From Xanthomonas sp. DAR 80977 (GTDB lineage Bacteria > Pseudomonadota > Gammaproteobacteria > Xanthomonadales > Xanthomonadaceae), in contig NZ_CP162487.1 in the NCBI RefSeq assembly GCF_041240605.1, positions 2,921,001 through 2,985,000 on the forward strand: DNA of 64,000 nt, given 5' to 3'. The position numbers and the translations under genes were made by a program. The notes under the pieces were generated by a model, which worked only from the letters and a program-made list of their open reading frames with translations, did no database searches and was not told the DNA's origin. How positions within the stretch are numbered: position 1 is the stretch's first letter; each line of letters begins with the position of its first letter. Below, one piece after another: positions 9,781 to 22,279 of the stretch.

Positions 9781-10121
9781 TTAGCGCGCGGCTGTTTTCC
9801 CTTCTCCCCTTGGGACCATGGCTCCCTTTTGGGGGGAAGGTGCTCCGAAGGGCGGATGAGGGTACGGGCGCACGCCTCCTGCATCCGAACTCAGCGAGTC
9901 GCTTTCGCGCCGTACCCTCACCCCAACCCCTCTCCCGGAGGGAGAGGGCCATGTGCGCATGGCTGTTCCCTTCTCCCCTCGGGACCATGGCCCCCTTTTT
10001 GGGGGGAAGGTGCTCCGAAGGGGAGGATGAGGGTCCGGGCGCAAGCCTCCTGCACCCGAACTCCGCGAGACGCTTCAAGCGACACCCTCACCCCAACCCC
10101 TCTCTCCCGAGGGAAGAGGGG
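9781..10121. repeat. Duplicated intergenic palindromic repeat (period about 169 bp)
   Basis: Two imperfect copies begin at about 9801 and 9970 with CTTCTCCCCTTGGGACCATG-like sequence and end in CCCTCACCCCAACCCCTCTC. Each copy contains short palindromes, for example CCCTCTCCCGGAGGGAGAGG. No credible gene is present between recJ and the VIT/VWA gene; the open frames there are by-products of the repeat. The palindromes may help end transcription after recJ-side or into the VWA gene region. Confidence 0.85.
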
Positions 10122-11849
10122 CTAAGCCAGGCTCTGGCAGTGCTCCACCACCAGTTGCACCGCCTCGCCGCCGCGGTAGTCGTCGGCGACCAGGCGGTAG
10201 GCGATGTGCACGCGGCGGCCGGGTTCGCTGCCGTGCCAGCCGTTGAAGTGGATCGCGTTCAACGCGTCGCCGCGGCCGGCGCAACGCAGGCTCAGCTTGA
10301 GGTGGCGCTCCTTCAGCACGCGCCACTGCAGCACCTCGAACTCGCCGTCGAACAGCGGTTCGGGGAAGCCCTGCCCCCATGGCCCGGCCAGGCGCAGCGC
10401 CTCGGCATGGCGGTGGTCCAGCTCGTGCGGATCCAGCGCGCCGTCGCTGAGCAGTTCGGCCTGCAGCAATTCCGCGTCCAGGCTGGCCAGCGCATGTTCG
10501 CGGAACAGTTGCTCGAACTCGGCCAGGGCGTCCTGGCGCAGGCTCAGCCCCGCCGCCATCGCATGGCCGCCGAACTTGTCCATCAGCCCGGGCCGGCGCG
10601 CCTCCACCGCCGCCATCGCGTCGCGGATATGGAAGCCGGGAATCGAGCGTGCCGAACCGCGCAACTGCGCGCTGCCGGGCTCGGCCGGGGCGAAGGCGAT
10701 CACCGGGCGATGCAGCCGGTCCTTCAGCTTCGAGGCGACCAGGCCGATCACGCCCGGATGCCAGTCGGCATCGAACAGGCACACCGCCACCGGCGGCGCG
10801 TCCGGCGCGGCCAGCAAGGCCCGCGCCACGGTGGCCTCGGCCTCGTCGGTCATCTGCTGCTGCACGGCGCGGCGCTCGCCGTTGATCTGTTCCAGCGTGG
10901 CGGCGATCTCGCGCGCCTGCCGCGGGTCTTCGCACAGCAGCAGCTCGATGCCCAGCGCCATGTCCTCCAGGCGCCCGGCGGCGTTGAGCCGCGGCGCCAG
11001 CGCGAAGCCGATGTCGCCGGCGCTGAGCCGGGCCGGGTCGCGGCCGCTGGCCTCGATCAAGGCGCGCAGGCCGACGCAGCCGTCGCCGCGCTGCAGGCGG
11101 CGCAGCCCGGCCGCCACCAGCGCGCGGTTGTTGGCGTCCAGCGGCACCAGGTCGGCGACGGTGCCGACCGCGACCAGGTCCAGCAGCACCGTCAGGTCCG
11201 GCGCCTGCGCCGCGAACGCGCCGCGCTCGCGCAGGTGCCGGCGCAGCGCCAGCAGCACATAGAAGATCACCCCGACGCCGGCCAGCATCTTGCTCGGGAA
11301 CGCGTCGCCGGCCAGGTTCGGATCGACGATCGCATCGGCCGGCGGCAGCACGCTGCCCGGCAGGTGGTGGTCGGTGACCAGCACCTGCCAGCCCAGCGCC
11401 TTGGCCGCGGCCACGCCGGCATGGCAGGCGATGCCGTGGTCGACGGTGACCAGCAGGTCCGGTTGCAGCGGCGCCAGTTCGGCGACCAGCGCCGGCGACA
11501 GGCCGTAGCCGTGCACCATGCGGTTGGGCACCGCGTGCAGCACTTGCGCGGCGCCGAGCAGGCGCAGCCCGCGCACCGCGACCGCGCAGGCGGTGGCGCC
11601 GTCGCAGTCGAAATCGCCGACCACCAGGATGCGCTTGCCGGCGCCGATCGCCGCGGCCAGCAAGGCGACCGCCGCGTCGATGCCGCTGAGCGCATCCGGC
11701 GGCAGCAGCTGCGCCAGTTTCGGCTGCGCCAGGCCGGGGTCGTGGGCGCCGCGCGCGGTGTAGATGCGGCGCAGCAGCGGCAGCATGCTGTCCGTCCACG
11801 GCCCGCCCTCGGCGGCCGGCCGCCGGGTGATGCGCAGCGCCGGGCTCAT
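10122..11849 (-). CDS. recJ: Single-stranded-DNA-specific exonuclease RecJ
   Basis: 575 residues, typical for RecJ. The DHH phosphoesterase core is visible: motif I DFDCDGATA, the DHH motif in VTDHHLPG, and the DHHA1 domain with GGHAMAAGLSL near residue 430. RecJ degrades ssDNA 5' to 3' in recombination and mismatch repair. The start ATG at 11849 overlaps the rpfE stop by four bases (ATGA). Longer open sequence upstream in this frame belongs to rpfE read out of frame. Known Xanthomonas neighbours rpfE and greA follow the expected order. Confidence 0.96.
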   Translation of the reverse strand: MSPALRITRRPAAEGGPWTDSMLPLLRRIYTARGAHDPGLAQPKLAQLLPPDALSGIDAAVALLAAAIGAGKRILVVGDFDCDGATACAVAVRGLRLLGAAQVLHAVPNRMVHGYGLSPALVAELAPLQPDLLVTVDHGIACHAGVAAAKALGWQVLVTDHHLPGSVLPPADAIVDPNLAGDAFPSKMLAGVGVIFYVLLALRRHLRERGAFAAQAPDLTVLLDLVAVGTVADLVPLDANNRALVAAGLRRLQRGDGCVGLRALIEASGRDPARLSAGDIGFALAPRLNAAGRLEDMALGIELLLCEDPRQAREIAATLEQINGERRAVQQQMTDEAEATVARALLAAPDAPPVAVCLFDADWHPGVIGLVASKLKDRLHRPVIAFAPAEPGSAQLRGSARSIPGFHIRDAMAAVEARRPGLMDKFGGHAMAAGLSLRQDALAEFEQLFREHALASLDAELLQAELLSDGALDPHELDHRHAEALRLAGPWGQGFPEPLFDGEFEVLQWRVLKERHLKLSLRCAGRGDALNAIHFNGWHGSEPGRRVHIAYRLVADDYRGGEAVQLVVEHCQSLA

Positions 11850-12766
11850 GCGTCCAGGCGCGCCAGCGGCCGCCGCCAGAACCGCCAGCGCTGGTCGCGC
11901 TGGATCCGGAAGCGCACGCCGTCCTCGAAATCCAGCAACAGCTGCTGCAGCTCGCCGCGCTGCAGCGCTTCCAGCAGCGGCTGCATCACCTCGCCGACGA
12001 ACTGCTCGGGCGCGCGCAGCTGGCGCAGGTCGACCAGCGCGTCGACGCGCGGCGCCTGTTCGGCGTCGATCCCGGCCGCCTGCACCAGCGCGCGCAGCAG
12101 CGGCTCGCGGCTGCGCACCTGCGCATGCGCGGTGGTGACCGTGGCCGGCAGCGCGCCGCCGCCCCAGAACCACAGCGAGTTGATCGCCGGCTGCCCACGG
12201 GCGACGCGCTCGCGGTTCCACGGATGCTGGTGCAGCACCACCTGGGTCTCGGTCAGCAGCGCCCGCCAGCGGCGCGCGCCCTCGCCCTGCGGCAGGTGGT
12301 CGAACAGGTCGGCGCCGAGCACCTGCGCCGGTGCGGCGAACTCGGGCAGCGCGCTGCCCGGGTCCAGGCGCAGATACCAGCGGGTGGGTTCGGCGGCGTC
12401 CAGCGCCAGGCCGGCCTCGGCGAACACCTCCTGCAGCGACGGCAGCAGCGCGGCCAGGTCGATGGCGTCGATCGCGAGCATGTCGCCATGCGCCATCAGC
12501 CGCGCGCCCTGCATGTCCGGCACCACGTAGGCCGGATCGGCGCGCAGCCACACGCCGTCGCCGGCATCGCCGGCATCCAGCTGCCGGGTCAGCGCCGCCA
12601 CCGGCAACGGCCCGGGCGGCAACGCGAAATGGCGACGCAACTGCGCGTCGGCTCCGGGCTCCAGGCGCTCGCGCTCGGCGCGGCCGAACGCGCGCGCCAC
12701 CTCGCCGGTCAGGGGCGCACCGGCCAGGCGCGCCCGCTCCGGCAACAGCAGGGTGGCGACCGCCAC
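11846..12766 (-). CDS. rpfE: RpfE regulatory protein
   Basis: 306 residues. Recognised mainly from position between greA and recJ and from family resemblance to Xanthomonas RpfE, which has a diverged phosphoglycerate-mutase/alkaline-phosphatase-like fold. Visible features are SLWFWGGGALP (about 195-205) and HPWNRERVARGQPAIN, typical of this family. No signal peptide. It is thought to influence extracellular-enzyme production, but a biochemical activity is not established from sequence. It overlaps recJ by four bases and starts 4 bases after the greA stop, so greA-rpfE-recJ probably form one transcript. Confidence 0.87.
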   Translation of the reverse strand: MAVATLLLPERARLAGAPLTGEVARAFGRAERERLEPGADAQLRRHFALPPGPLPVAALTRQLDAGDAGDGVWLRADPAYVVPDMQGARLMAHGDMLAIDAIDLAALLPSLQEVFAEAGLALDAAEPTRWYLRLDPGSALPEFAAPAQVLGADLFDHLPQGEGARRWRALLTETQVVLHQHPWNRERVARGQPAINSLWFWGGGALPATVTTAHAQVRSREPLLRALVQAAGIDAEQAPRVDALVDLRQLRAPEQFVGEVMQPLLEALQRGELQQLLLDFEDGVRFRIQRDQRWRFWRRPLARLDA

Positions 12767-12770
12767 GGCG

Positions 12771-13243
12771 TCAGCCGACGTATTCGACGCTGACGATCTC
12801 GTACTCGCGACGGCCGGCCGGGGCGTCGATGCTGACGCTGTCGCCTTCCAGCTTGCCGATCAGCGCGCGCGCCAGCGGCGAGGAGATCGCGATCAGCCCC
12901 AGCTTGATGTCCGCTTCCAGGTCGCCGACCAGCTGGTAGCGCTTCTCTTCGTCGGTCTCGACGTCGGCCAGGGTCACGGTCGCGCCGAACACCACCTTGC
13001 TGCCGACCGCCAGCTTGCTGACGTCGATGACCTCGGCGTGCGACAGCTCGCTCTCCAGCTGCTTGATGCGGCCTTCGATGAAGCCCTGCTGCTCGCGCGC
13101 GGCGTGGTACTCGGCGTTTTCCTTGAGGTCGCCGTGCGCGCGCGCCTCGGCGATCGCGGCGATGACTTCCGGGCGCTTGACCGACTTCAGCTGGTCCAGT
13201 TCCTCGCGCAAACGCTGCGCGCCTTGCATGGTGATCGGGGCTC

Positions 13244-13247
<4 letters not shown>
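12771..13247 (-). CDS. greA: Transcription elongation factor GreA
   Basis: 158 residues from a GTG start at 13247 that overlaps the carB stop (GTGA). The N-terminal coiled coil carries the acidic tip motif ([18 protein letters not shown]), followed by the FKBP-like C-terminal domain ([18 protein letters not shown]). GreA stimulates RNA cleavage by stalled RNA polymerase. The GTG start gives exactly the usual GreA length; the first ATG is seven codons in and would clip the N-terminus. Confidence 0.96.
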
Positions 13248-16486
<3,239 letters not shown>

Positions 16487-16487
16487 G

Positions 16488-16888
16488 TCAGCTCCGGGAC
16501 TCGGGACTTGGGACTCGGGACTCGGATTCGAGCTTCTGCAGCAAGCTGCGATGCAGCTTGTACAGCATGCGGCCGACCCGGTCACACGTCGATAAGGCTT
16601 CTTCGATTGCTGCTGCGTCGCCCAGGAAAAGTTCCAGCGCCAACAGCAATTGCGTTTGCAATTCGGCGCAGGACCCCTGCGCCACGGAAACGAATCTTGC
16701 GTAGTCGCGCGCGCCGTGGCGCGCGTTGCCTTCGGCAATATTCGAAGGAATGGATACGGCGGAACGTTGCAGTTGTGACGTCAACCCATAACGCTCTTCC
16801 CGCGGAAAATCCGCGGTTATTTCGTAAACCTGCTTGGCTAACGCCATCGCCAACTGCCAAACATCGAGTTCTCGAAAATGCGAGGGAC

Positions 16889-16892
<4 letters not shown>
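16488..16892 (-). CDS. Four-helix-bundle protein (23S rRNA intervening-sequence protein family)
   Basis: 134 residues from a GTG start at 16892 that overlaps the carA stop (GTGA). The sequence matches the S23/IVP four-helix-bundle family: [19 protein letters not shown], the motif [16 protein letters not shown], and helix [16 protein letters not shown]. Proteins of this family occur inside 23S rRNA intervening sequences and as free-standing genes; their function is not settled. The C-terminal tail ([13 protein letters not shown]) is encoded by a GGGACTC-type repeat. The gene separates carA from carB and is bracketed by inverted repeat arms, which suggests a captured cassette. Confidence 0.88.
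16496..16525. repeat. GGGACTC tandem repeat, arm 1 of an inverted pair
   Basis: About four 7-8-bp units of GGGACTC/GGGACTTG in tandem. Its inverted counterpart lies at 16902-16933, on the other side of the four-helix-bundle gene. It codes for the C-terminal tail of that protein. Confidence 0.85.
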
Positions 16893-18043
<1,151 letters not shown>

Positions 18044-18204
18044 GGGGTTCGCCTTGGGGAGAGAGGAACCCTGCCCCACCAACTTGCGGCTGCAAGAAAC
18101 CGCGAACTCGGCGCTTCTCCGGGTCCGTGGCGATGGGTAACAGGCGAGCGAGAATTGTACCGACGCGGGCCTGTCCGCGCCAGACGTTTATGTGAAAGCG
18201 CCGT

Positions 18205-18921
18205 TCAGCCGAGCAGGTCGCGCAGCCGGTAGGCCCCGGGCGCGCGGCCCGGCAGGCGTGCGGCGGCATGCAGCGCGCCGCGGGCGAAGATGTCGCGGTT
18301 GCTTGCGCGGTGCACCAGTTCCACCCGCTCGCCGAGCCCGGCGAACTGCACCAGGTGCTCGCCGACGATGTCGCCAGCGCGCAGGCTGGCGTAGCGCGGC
18401 TGCGCGCCGCCGAGCGCGGCCGCCTCGCCCAGGGTCAGCGCGGTGCCGGACGGCGCGTCCTGCTTGTGCACGTGGTGCGATTCGACGATGTCGCAATCCC
18501 AACCCGGCAGCGCCGCGGCGGCGCGCTCCACCAGCTCGTTCAGCACCGCCACGCCGAGGCTGAAGTTCGACGCCCAGATCAGCGGGATGCGCGCGGCCGC
18601 GTCGGCCAGCGCCTGCCGCTGCGCCTCGTCCAGGCCGGTGGTGCCGGACACCAGCGCCGCGCCGCGCGCCACGCACAGCGCCAGCACCGGGTCGAAGCCC
18701 TGCGGCAGGCTGAAATCGACCGCCACGTCGAACGCCGGCGCCCCGTTCAGCTCGGCCGCGGCGAAGTACGGCACCCCGTCGACCACCCGCTGCGCCGGCG
18801 CGCGGCGGACCACCGCGCCGACCACCTGCAAGGCGGGGTCCTGCGCGGCCAGCCGCAACAGCGCCTGGCCCATGCGGCCGGACGCACCATGAATCAACAC
18901 ACGCACGGGGGAAGTCGTCAT
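18205..18921 (-). CDS. dapB: 4-hydroxy-tetrahydrodipicolinate reductase
   Basis: 238 residues. The N-terminal dinucleotide-binding motif (VLIHGASGRMGQAL) and the DapB signature ESHHVHKQDAPSGTAL (about 148-163) are visible. It reduces the dihydrodipicolinate precursor in lysine and peptidoglycan synthesis. Slightly shorter than the E. coli enzyme, as usual in Xanthomonas. There are 161 bases to carA; this spacer could carry a carA promoter but no clear boxes are seen. dapB closes the conserved rpf-to-dapB block. Confidence 0.95.
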   Translation of the reverse strand: MTTSPVRVLIHGASGRMGQALLRLAAQDPALQVVGAVVRRAPAQRVVDGVPYFAAAELNGAPAFDVAVDFSLPQGFDPVLALCVARGAALVSGTTGLDEAQRQALADAAARIPLIWASNFSLGVAVLNELVERAAAALPGWDCDIVESHHVHKQDAPSGTALTLGEAAALGGAQPRYASLRAGDIVGEHLVQFAGLGERVELVHRASNRDIFARGALHAAARLPGRAPGAYRLRDLLG

Positions 18922-19012
18922 CGCGCAAGGCTAGCGGTTTGTGGCGGTGGGCGACAGGGGTGGTGGGCCGTGGCACTGATTCGCGACGGAGGCTGTTCGA
19001 GCGTTGACGGTA

Positions 19013-19480
19013 ATTCGACGCCTGAAGGTCTGCCGCTGCGCTCGTCGCGACTGAAGTCGCTCCCACAGGGACTTGCGAGCAGCGCGCCGGGTGCGCTGTA
19101 GGCGGTGCTTCAGCCCCGACAGCATTCGAAGGCGGAAGGTCCATCGCTGCGCTCGTCGGCTGAAGCCGCTCCTGCAGGGGCTTGCGGCCAGCACGCCGGG
19201 TGCACTGTAGGAGGCGCTTCAGCCCCGACAGTATCCGAAGGCGGAAGGTCCAGCGCTCCGTTCGTCGCGACTGAAGCCGCTCCTACAGGGACTTGCGGCC
19301 AGCACGACGGGTGCACTGTAGGAGGCTTCAGCCCCGACAATATCCGAAGGCGGAAGGGCCAGCGCTCCGTTCGTCGCGGCTGAAGCCGCTCCTGCAGGGA
19401 CTTGCGGCCAACTCGCCGGGTGCACTGTGGGAGGGACTTCAGTCCCGACGGCATCCGCCGCCGGAACGTCCGACGCTCAT
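19013..19480. repeat. Tandem array of four ~110-bp palindromic repeat units
   Basis: Units begin with GTCGCGACTGAAG-type sequence at 19044, 19155, 19264 and 19373 (periods 111, 109, 109). Each unit has an inverted arm TGTAGGAGGCTTCAGCCCCGAC-like about 50 bases later. Spacers of the type ACTTGCGGCCAGCACGCCGG are also conserved between units. The stretch 18922-19505 holds no gene; the small open frames are by-products of the repeats. The same repeat recurs at 28994-29060, 42311-42441, 43595-43660, 52991-53062 and near 53210. Confidence 0.92.
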
Positions 19481-19505
19481 TCGCCGCGGCGATGAGTGGC
19501 GCGCC

Positions 19506-20216
19506 CTACTCGGCCGCCGGTTGCCCCAGCAGGCGCTTGTCCCAGCTCTCGACCTCGCGCTGGGCCAGGCGGCGTTCGAACAGCACGCGCCAGTTCGGCA
19601 CCAGCGGCAATTCCAGCACCTGCTCCAGCTGCGCCGGGTCCACCTCGCGCCGGTACAGCAGCTGGATCAGGCGGGCCAGCGACCAGGCCGGATACGGCCG
19701 CTCCAGCAGGGTCAGGCGGTCGCCGGCGGCGACCTCGCCCGGCTGCAGCACGCGGTAGTACCAGCCGGTGCGGCCGCTTTCCTGCACGCGCCGCGCCAGC
19801 GCGGCCACGCCGAAGCGGTCGGACAGTTTCCAGCACGGCTGCCGCGACTGCGAGACCTCGACCAGCGCCGTGCCCAGCCGCAGCCGGTCGCCCAGGCACA
19901 TATCGGCCTCGGTGGCGCCGTGCGTGCTGAGGTTCTCGCCGAACGCGCCGGGCGCGTCCAGCAAGGCGTGCGCGCCCAGTTCCTGGCGCCAGGCCGCGTA
20001 GTGGTCGCGCGGATAGTGGTGCAGCGCCTTGTCCGGGCCGCCATGCACGCGGCGGTCGCCCTGCTCGTCCAGTTCCAGGCCTTCGCTGCCGATCCGCAGC
20101 CGCCCGGGCAGCGGCCGCTTGGCGATCGCGCTGCGGCTGCCGGGACGGGTGAATGCCTGCACGCGGCCGACCAGCACCGCGTCCACGCCCAGGTCCAGTG
20201 CCGCAGGCGCACTCAT
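19506..20216 (-). CDS. MOSC-domain protein (YiiM-like)
   Basis: 236 residues. MOSC domain with the family pattern VHGGPDKALHHYP (about 58-70), FGENLSTHG (about 92-100) and the conserved Cys in SRQPCWKL (about 128). It is followed by a C-terminal 3-alpha extension typical of YiiM proteins. MOSC proteins handle sulfur or bind molybdenum cofactor; YiiM reduces N-hydroxylated compounds in E. coli. No partner genes are adjacent, so substrate is unknown. Start ATG at 20216. Confidence 0.88.
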   Translation of the reverse strand: MSAPAALDLGVDAVLVGRVQAFTRPGSRSAIAKRPLPGRLRIGSEGLELDEQGDRRVHGGPDKALHHYPRDHYAAWRQELGAHALLDAPGAFGENLSTHGATEADMCLGDRLRLGTALVEVSQSRQPCWKLSDRFGVAALARRVQESGRTGWYYRVLQPGEVAAGDRLTLLERPYPAWSLARLIQLLYRREVDPAQLEQVLELPLVPNWRVLFERRLAQREVESWDKRLLGQPAAE

Positions 20217-20238
20217 GCGCGGCCCCCCACAGGCCGCA

Positions 20239-21447
20239 TCAGGCCGCGGCGCCGCGATGCGCGGCGACCTCGGCCTGCAGCAGCTCGCCGAGGATGCGCA
20301 CGCCGGTCTCGATGCGCGCTTCCGGCACGGTCACGAACGACAGGCGCAAGGTGTTGCGCTGCGGCTCGACCGCGAAGAACGGCGCGCCCGGCACGAAGGC
20401 CACGTTGCGTTCGATCGCCTTGGCCAGCAGCGCGCCGCCGTCCATGCCCGCCGGCAGTTCGACCCAGATGAACATGCCGCCGGCGGGGCGGTTCCAGCGC
20501 ACCTGCGACGGGAAGTATTTCTCCAGCGCCGCCAGCATCTGCTGGCAGCGGCTCGCATACAGGCTGCGGATACCGGGGATGTGCGCATCCAGGAAGCCGT
20601 CCTGCACCGCCTCGTAGACGATGCGCTGGCTGAACGAGGGCGTGTGCAGGTCCGCCGCCTGCTTGGCCTGCACCAGCTTGGCGTGCACCGCTTCGGGCGC
20701 GACCACGAAGCCCAGGCGCAGGCCCGGCGCCAGCACCTTGGAGAACGAGCCCATGTAGATGGCGCCGTCCGGATTCATCGACAGCAGGCTCGGCAGCGTG
20801 TCGCCGCTGTAGCACAGCTCGCCGTAGGGATCGTCCTCGACGATGGGCACGCCGGCGGCGGCCGCGCGCGCGACCAATGCCTGGCGCCGGTGCAGCGGCA
20901 GGCGCCGCCCGGTCGGGTTCTGGAAGTTCGGCAGGCAGTACATGAAACGCGCGCCGGCCAGCTGCGCGTCGTCCAGCGCATCCACCACCAGCCCGTCGTC
21001 GTCCGAGCGCATCGCCGCGAACGCCGGCTGGAACAGCGAGAACGCCTGCAGCGCGCCGAGGTAGCTCGGCGTCTCCACCAGCACCTTGCTGCCTTCGTCG
21101 ATGAACACCTTGCCAAGCAGGTCCAGGCCCTGCTGCGAACCGGTGGTGATCAGCACCTGGCCGGGACGGATGCTGGCGCCGTCGCGGCTCAGCCGCGCCG
21201 CCACCCATTCGCGCAACGGCAGGTAGCCTTCGGTGGGGCCGTACTGCAGCGCCGCCTGCGGCGCTTCGCGCAGGACCTTGTCGCAGGCGTACTGCATGCG
21301 CGCGACCGGGAACGTGTCCGGCGACGGCAGGCCGCCGGCGAAGGAGATCACCTCCGGGCGTTCGGTGATCTTGAGGATTTCGCGGATCGCCGAACTGGTC
21401 AGCGCCTGCGCACGGCGGGAGAACTGGAAGGAGGTCGTCATCGGCAT
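20239..21447 (-). CDS. PLP-dependent aminotransferase, class I/II (2-aminoadipate or MocR-like branch)
   Basis: 402 residues from ATG 21447 (a second ATG two codons later is as likely). The PLP lysine is in MGSFSKVLAPGLRLGF, and the substrate-binding NPTGRR motif is at NFQNPTGRRLP. Fold-type I, close to 2-aminoadipate transaminase LysN and Xanthomonas GntR-less MocR-like enzymes. No GntR domain is attached. Substrate cannot be decided from sequence. It lies 22 bases upstream of the MOSC gene, possibly the same transcript. Confidence 0.9.
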   Translation of the reverse strand: MPMTTSFQFSRRAQALTSSAIREILKITERPEVISFAGGLPSPDTFPVARMQYACDKVLREAPQAALQYGPTEGYLPLREWVAARLSRDGASIRPGQVLITTGSQQGLDLLGKVFIDEGSKVLVETPSYLGALQAFSLFQPAFAAMRSDDDGLVVDALDDAQLAGARFMYCLPNFQNPTGRRLPLHRRQALVARAAAAGVPIVEDDPYGELCYSGDTLPSLLSMNPDGAIYMGSFSKVLAPGLRLGFVVAPEAVHAKLVQAKQAADLHTPSFSQRIVYEAVQDGFLDAHIPGIRSLYASRCQQMLAALEKYFPSQVRWNRPAGGMFIWVELPAGMDGGALLAKAIERNVAFVPGAPFFAVEPQRNTLRLSFVTVPEARIETGVRILGELLQAEVAAHRGAAA

Positions 21448-21612
21448 AGGATAAGCGCGGGGGTGCCAGTGCGCATCGGCGACCCCGCCCTGCAGTCCTG
21501 CGCCAGCGCCGGGGCGACCGCGCGCGACGCGCGACGCGCTTGTCTGCACGAGCGAAACCCTTGCAGGACGCGCGGCGCCGGGCAACGCGCGGCGCGCATG
21601 CCCGGATTGCGG

Positions 21613-21978
21613 CTACACCAGTTGCTGCAGCGCGGCAGGCGCATACAGGCGCACATCCGACAGCGCCGGAACCTCCACGCCGGCGAACAGCGCCGCGTCC
21701 AGTTGCAGGATCGGGCCGTAGGCGATGGCCGTCTGTGCACCGAGGCCGGACAGGCGGCGCAGCACGGTCAAGCGATAGCCCTGCCCCAGGTAGTAACGGG
21801 TGCCGCCATCGGCCGGCAACGGCGCTTCGATATCGATGTGGGCGTGCAGCGGCGCGCGGCCGGCGGCGACGGCGCGGAAATCGGCATCGGCCTGGCGCAA
21901 CGCATCGCGCTGCAGCGGCGCAAGCGCCTGCAGATCCAGGCCCGGGAAGGCGCCGGCCGGCAGCGGCGGATCGTTCAT
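21613..21978 (-). CDS. Conserved-looking hypothetical protein
   Basis: 121 residues, no signal peptide, no membrane segment, no motif recognised. Contains RYYLGQGYRLTVLRRL and PILQLDAALFAGVEVPALS, which look like a compact beta-rich fold. It sits downstream of feoA-feoB and the small Cys-rich membrane protein on the same strand (45 bases after), so it may be part of that transcript. Coding seems real from length and absence of a better frame. Confidence 0.65.
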   Translation of the reverse strand: MNDPPLPAGAFPGLDLQALAPLQRDALRQADADFRAVAAGRAPLHAHIDIEAPLPADGGTRYYLGQGYRLTVLRRLSGLGAQTAIAYGPILQLDAALFAGVEVPALSDVRLYAPAALQQLV

Positions 21979-22023
21979 GGCAGCTGGCCCCGCCTCATTG
22001 CGTTGCGTGCGCTGCCGCCAGGC

Positions 22024-22278
22024 TCAATGCCGCCGCGTCGGCGCCGGGCCGCAGCTGTCGCAGCCGCCGCACGCGCCGGCGCCGGCGCTGGCCGCAGGCG
22101 CGATCCTGCGGCCCAGCGCCTGCAGCCACGACGCGCGGCCGGGCTTGAGCAGGCGCACGGCGATGGCGCCGCGCAGCTTGCGCGCGGTGCCGGGGAACTG
22201 CTTCTTCAGCACCACCCAGGCGCTGAGCAGCACCGCCAGTGCGATCACCAGGTACTGCAGCAGCAGCGAGGCGCTCAT
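22024..22278 (-). CDS. Small membrane protein with Cys-rich tail, FeoB-associated
   Basis: 84 residues: one N-terminal membrane helix (LLLQYLVIALAVLLSAWVVL), a basic middle part, and a C-terminal CGGCDSCG cluster. It starts 1 base after the feoB stop, so it is cotranslated with feoB. Position and Cys-rich end resemble the small FeoB-associated membrane proteins (DUF6587/FeoC-like role) that may bind iron or redox partners. The exact function is unproven. Confidence 0.78.
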   Translation of the reverse strand: MSASLLLQYLVIALAVLLSAWVVLKKQFPGTARKLRGAIAVRLLKPGRASWLQALGRRIAPAASAGAGACGGCDSCGPAPTRRH

Positions 22279-22279
22279 C

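Noticed and set aside
19013..19480. CRISPR array
   Set aside because: Units are ~110 bp, palindromic, spacers are conserved instead of unique, and no cas gene is near.
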